Source of the DNA: Mycobacterium colombiense CECT 3035
GTDB taxonomy: Bacteria > Actinomycetota > Actinomycetes > Mycobacteriales > Mycobacteriaceae
DNA length: 64,000 bases
NCBI RefSeq assembly: GCF_002105755.1
Contig: NZ_CP020821.1
Coordinates: 3,596,001-3,660,000 of the forward strand
Reading direction: 5' to 3'
This document shows, in pieces, positions 60,834 through 64,000 of this stretch. Both the position numbers and the translations under genes were made by a program. How positions within the stretch are numbered: the stretch's first letter is position 1; every line of letters begins with the position of its first letter. Under the pieces are notes generated by a model, which did not search any database, was not told where the DNA came from, and worked only from the letters and a program-made list of their open reading frames with translations.

Positions 60834-63263
60834 ATGTCAGACCGCCCCCCGGCCGCGCTCACGATTCTCAAGCTTGCGGGGCTCTGTTTGTTGGCCAGCG
60901 TCGTGGCCACGGCGCTGCTGTTCCCCTTCGCCGGCGGCATAGGGCTGGTGTCCAATCGGGCGTCGGAAGTGGTCGCCAACGGCTCGGCTCAGCTGCTCGA
61001 GGGCGAGGTGCCGGCCGTCTCGACGATGGTCGACGCCAAGGGCAACACCATCGCCTGGCTGTATTCGCAGCGCCGGTTCGAGGTGCCCAGCGACAAGATC
61101 GCCAACACGATGAAGCTGGCGATCGTCTCCATCGAGGACAAGCGGTTCGCCGACCACAACGGGGTGGACTGGAAAGGCACCCTGACGGGGCTGGCCGGCT
61201 ACGCCCGCGGCGACGTCGATACCCGCGGCGGTTCGACCATCGAGCAGCAGTACATCAAGAACTACCAGCTGCTGGTCACCGCGAAGACCGACGCCGAGAA
61301 GCGCGCGGCGGTGGAGACCACCCCGGCCCGCAAGCTGCGCGAGATCCGGATGGCGCTCACGCTGGACAAGACCTTCACCAAGCCCGAAATCCTGACCCGG
61401 TATCTGAACCTGGTCTCGTTCGGCAACGGCTCGTTCGGCGTGCAGGACGCCGCCCAGACGTACTTCGGCATCAACGCGTCCGACCTCAACTGGCAGCAGG
61501 CCGCGCTGCTGGCCGGCATGGTGCAGTCGACCAGCGCGCTCAACCCGTACATCAACCCCGAGGGCGCGCTGGCACGGCGAAACCTGGTGCTGGACACCAT
61601 GATCGAGAACATCCCGCAGGAGGAGGAGGCGCTGCGCGCGGCCAAGGCGGCACCGCTGGGCATCCTGCCGCAGCCCAATGAGCTGCCTCGCGGCTGCATC
61701 GCGGCGGGCGACCGCGCGTTTTTCTGCGACTACGTCCAGGAGTACCTGTCGCGGGCCGGCATCAGTAAGGAGCAGGTCGCCCGGGGCGGCTACCTGATCA
61801 AGACCACCCTGGACCCCGACGTGCAGATCCCGGTCAAGGCGGCCATCGACAAGTTCGCCAGCCCGACGCTTCCGGGCATTTCCAGCGTGATGAGCGTGAT
61901 CCAGCCCGGTAAGACGTCGCACAAGGTGATGGCCATGGCCAGCAACCGCACCTACGGGCTCGACGTCGACGCCGGTCAAACGATGCGCCCCCAGCCCTTC
62001 TCGCTGGTCGGCGACGGCGCGGGATCCGTGTTCAAGATTTTCACCACGGCCGCGGCCCTGGACATGGGCATGGGCATCAACGCCACCCTCGAGGTGCCGG
62101 GCCGGTTCCAGGCCAAGGGCATGGGTAGCGGTGGGGCCAAGGGTTGCCCGAAGGACAACTGGTGCGTGGTCAACGCCGGCAACTATCGCGGGTCGATGAA
62201 CGTGACCGACGCGTTGGCCACCTCGCCCAACACCGCGTTCGCCAAGCTGATCCAGCAGGTCGGCGTGACGCGCACGGTGGACATGGCGATCAAGCTCGGG
62301 CTGCGGTCCTACGCCGATCCGGGCACCGCCCGCGACTACAACCCCGACAGCAACGAGAGCCTGGCCGACTTCGTCAAACGGCAGAACATCGGCTCGTTCA
62401 CCCTCGGCCCGATCGAGGTGAACGCGCTGGAGCTGTCCAACGTCGCGGCCACGCTCGCCTCGGGCGGCACCTGGTGCCCGCCCAACCCGATCGACAAACT
62501 GGTCGACCGCAAGGGCAACGAGGTCGCGGTGACCACCGAGACCTGCGATCAGGTGGTGCCCGAGGGCCTGGCGAACACCCTGGCCAACGCGATGAGCAAG
62601 GACGCCCTCGGCGGCGGCACGGCGGCCGGCTCGGCCAGCGCCGCGGGGTGGGACCTGCCGGTGTCCGGTAAGACGGGCACCACGGAGGCCCACCGCTCGT
62701 CGGGCTTCGTGGGCTTCACCAACCACTACGCGGCGGCCAACTACATCTACGACGACTCCACCAACCCGACCGATTTGTGCTCCTCCCCGTTGCGCCACTG
62801 CGGCGAGGGCGATCTGTACGGCGGTAACGAGCCGGCGCGCACCTGGTTCACCGCGATGAAGCCGATCGCCACCAGTTTCGGGCCGGTGCAGTTGCCGCCC
62901 ACCGACCCTCGCTACGTCGACGGGGCGCCGGGGTCGCGGGTGCCCAGCGTGGCCGGCCTGGACATCGACGCGGCGCGCCAGCGCATCAAGGAGGCCGGCT
63001 TCCAGGTCGCCGACCAGAACAACTTCGTCAACAGCAGCGCCAAGCAGGGCGAGGTGGTCGGGACGACGCCCAGCGGCGCAACGATTCCGGGGTCGATCAT
63101 CACCATCCAGGTCAGCAACGGCATCCCGCCGGCCCCGCCACCGCCGCCGGAGGGCGCGCCGCCGCCGGTCGGCTCGCAGGTCGTCGAGATTCCGGGTCTG
63201 CCGCCGATCACGATCCCGCTGCTGGCGCCTCCGCCACCGGCACCCGGTCAGCCGCCCCCGTAA
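60834..63263 (+). CDS. ponA2: Class A penicillin-binding protein PonA2
   Basis: 809-residue bifunctional peptidoglycan synthase. Membrane anchor near 12-32. GT51 glycosyltransferase domain (about 75-245) with catalytic Glu101 in SIEDKRFADHNG and RGGSTIEQQYIKN. Transpeptidase domain (about 340-640) with S398-VFK, S464-PN and K613-TG. A PASTA domain (about 701-763, RVPSVAGLDIDAARQRIKEA) and a Pro-rich C-terminus follow. Mtb PonA2 has about 810 residues and is needed for stress and dormancy survival. All catalytic residues are present. Confidence 0.96.
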   Translation: MSDRPPAALTILKLAGLCLLASVVATALLFPFAGGIGLVSNRASEVVANGSAQLLEGEVPAVSTMVDAKGNTIAWLYSQRRFEVPSDKIANTMKLAIVSIEDKRFADHNGVDWKGTLTGLAGYARGDVDTRGGSTIEQQYIKNYQLLVTAKTDAEKRAAVETTPARKLREIRMALTLDKTFTKPEILTRYLNLVSFGNGSFGVQDAAQTYFGINASDLNWQQAALLAGMVQSTSALNPYINPEGALARRNLVLDTMIENIPQEEEALRAAKAAPLGILPQPNELPRGCIAAGDRAFFCDYVQEYLSRAGISKEQVARGGYLIKTTLDPDVQIPVKAAIDKFASPTLPGISSVMSVIQPGKTSHKVMAMASNRTYGLDVDAGQTMRPQPFSLVGDGAGSVFKIFTTAAALDMGMGINATLEVPGRFQAKGMGSGGAKGCPKDNWCVVNAGNYRGSMNVTDALATSPNTAFAKLIQQVGVTRTVDMAIKLGLRSYADPGTARDYNPDSNESLADFVKRQNIGSFTLGPIEVNALELSNVAATLASGGTWCPPNPIDKLVDRKGNEVAVTTETCDQVVPEGLANTLANAMSKDALGGGTAAGSASAAGWDLPVSGKTGTTEAHRSSGFVGFTNHYAAANYIYDDSTNPTDLCSSPLRHCGEGDLYGGNEPARTWFTAMKPIATSFGPVQLPPTDPRYVDGAPGSRVPSVAGLDIDAARQRIKEAGFQVADQNNFVNSSAKQGEVVGTTPSGATIPGSIITIQVSNGIPPAPPPPPEGAPPPVGSQVVEIPGLPPITIPLLAPPPPAPGQPPP

Positions 63264-63350
63264 ATCTGATCGCCGCAGCCCGATGCACCCGCTTCGCCGT
63301 CGGGCAGGCGTCGTGATCCAAGAGATACTCTGCCAATCCCCGACCGGCAG

Positions 63351-63356
63351 TAGGCT
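63351..63356 (+). promoter_or_regulatory. -10 box TAGGCT, leaderless geometry
   Basis: TAGGCT ends 6 nt before ATG 63363 of the metallophosphoesterase gene. Confidence 0.45.
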
Positions 63357-63362
63357 GCGAGC

Positions 63363-64000
63363 ATGGCTGATGCTCAAGTCTCGATTGCCCGGCTCCTCCC
63401 CGGGCCGCCTCGCGGCCCGCATCGTCGCCGAGCTGTCCCCGTCCTGATACGTGCCGGCGCCGCCGCGTTAGCTTCGGGCGTCGCCGGTCTGGGCTACGCC
63501 GCGGTCATCGAGCGCAACGCGTTCGTCCTGCGCGAGATCACCATGCCCGTGCTGAGCCCGGGGTCGACCCCGCTGCGGGTGCTGCACATCAGCGACCTGC
63601 ACATGACCCCCGGCCAACGCCGCAAACAGGCGTGGCTGCGCGAGCTGGCGGGCTGGGAACCGGATCTGGTGGTCAACACCGGCGACAACCTGGCGCATCC
63701 CAAGGCGGTCCCGGCGGTCATCCAGGCCCTGGGCGATCTGCTGTCGCGGCCGGGTGTGTTCGTGTTCGGCAGCAACGACTACTTCGGCCCGCGGCTGAAG
63801 AACCCGCTGAACTACGTGACCAACCCGTCGCACCGAGTTCGCGGGGAACCGCTGCCCTGGCAGGACCTGCGGGCGGCGTTCACCGAGCGCGGCTGGCTCG
63901 ACCTCACCCACACCCGGCGCGAGTTCGAAGTGGCGGGTCTGCACATCGCCGCCGCGGGCGTGGACGACCCGCACATCGACCGCGACCGCTACGAGACCAT
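63363..64000 (+). CDS. Metallophosphoesterase, 3' end cut by window (Rv3683-like)
   Basis: Calcineurin-like phosphoesterase, about 212 codons present of an expected 320 or so. A hydrophobic N-terminal segment (IRAGAAALASGVAGLGYAA) may anchor it, then LRVLHISDLHMTPGQ (metal motif DxH), LVVNTGDNLAHP (GDN) and VFGSNDYFG (GND-like) build the binuclear site. Remaining motifs lie outside. The N-terminal 25 residues are Arg/Pro-rich and their start is less certain; ATG 63363 follows TAGGCT by 6 nt. Relatives act on UDP-sugar lipids or cyclic nucleotides; substrate here unknown. Confidence 0.88.
   Translation, partial: MADAQVSIARLLPGPPRGPHRRRAVPVLIRAGAAALASGVAGLGYAAVIERNAFVLREITMPVLSPGSTPLRVLHISDLHMTPGQRRKQAWLRELAGWEPDLVVNTGDNLAHPKAVPAVIQALGDLLSRPGVFVFGSNDYFGPRLKNPLNYVTNPSHRVRGEPLPWQDLRAAFTERGWLDLTHTRREFEVAGLHIAAAGVDDPHIDRDRYET

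Noticed and set aside
60837..63422. 861-codon minus-strand frame
   Set aside because: Shadow of ponA2; no motif, biased Arg/Gly/His composition.

Overview
The window is high-GC actinobacterial DNA. Nearly every gene is recognisable as a Mycobacterium gene, and the order follows the M. tuberculosis (Mtb) block folP1-folE-ftsH (Rv3608c-Rv3610c) through ponA2-Rv3683. It is therefore chromosomal core of a mycobacterium. The Mtb espACD genes are missing between ftsH and ephA, esxV/esxW-PE/PPE are missing next to lpqG, PE33 is missing, and the Rv3636-Rv3643 insert next to the tRNA is missing. This points to a non-tuberculous mycobacterium; I cannot name the species from the sequence. Locus-tag correspondences are from memory of families and gene order, not from a search.

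Layout. 1-3.8 kb: folate genes and the membrane protease ftsH (minus strand), followed by a 57-bp-period tandem repeat. 3.9-7.7 kb: a metabolic group of a VOC (glyoxalase-fold) gene diverging from ephA, a luciferase-like monooxygenase and a zinc alcohol dehydrogenase, the last three joined by 1-nt overlaps. 7.7-10.6 kb: an HNH/DUF222 protein, the eroded C-terminus of a PPE-SVP gene, and lipoprotein lpqG. 10.5-17 kb: hpt, tilS, a zincin, a PBP4-type carboxypeptidase, ppa and a TerC-like protein. 17-22.3 kb: cell-wall glycan genes (flippase-like protein, polyprenyl-phosphate glycosyltransferase with its small partner, galE1, large membrane protein) and tRNA-Thr(CGT). 22.4-29.4 kb: holB-like, adenylate cyclase, topA, Rv3647c-like, cspA. 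29.7-38 kb: the actinobacterial helicase/secretion neighbourhood, an SftH/MrfA-type helicase plus a mini-Tad pilus locus. 38.1-39.7 kb: two structured RNAs flanking a HAD phosphatase, a 6C RNA (B11) and an Ms1/MTS2823-type RNA. 39.7-45.5 kb: dppABCD and a Fic-like relic. 45.6-51.5 kb: LppU-like and DUF4232 proteins, acs, a secreted protease, a holin-like protein, ephE. 51.5-55 kb: marP, CoA NUDIX, TlpA-like, nth. 55-57.8 kb: crp, an MBL hydrolase, RidA, a DUF4177 mini-protein. 57.8-64 kb: paired ArsA-like ATPases, whiB4, ponA2 and a truncated metallophosphoesterase.

Two signals cut across the gene list. First, at least six conserved genes (tilS, Rv3630-like, galE1, topA, tadC-like, Rv3654c-like) are each broken by one apparent single-base deletion in or beside a short G/C run. 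Their combined frames restore family-length proteins, which looks more like sequencing or assembly error than decay. Second, about fifteen genes have a TANNNT-type -10 hexamer ending 6-8 nt before the start codon, the geometry of leaderless transcripts. The galE1/Rv3635 pair is the extreme case: both leaderless promoters appear to lie inside the opposite gene.
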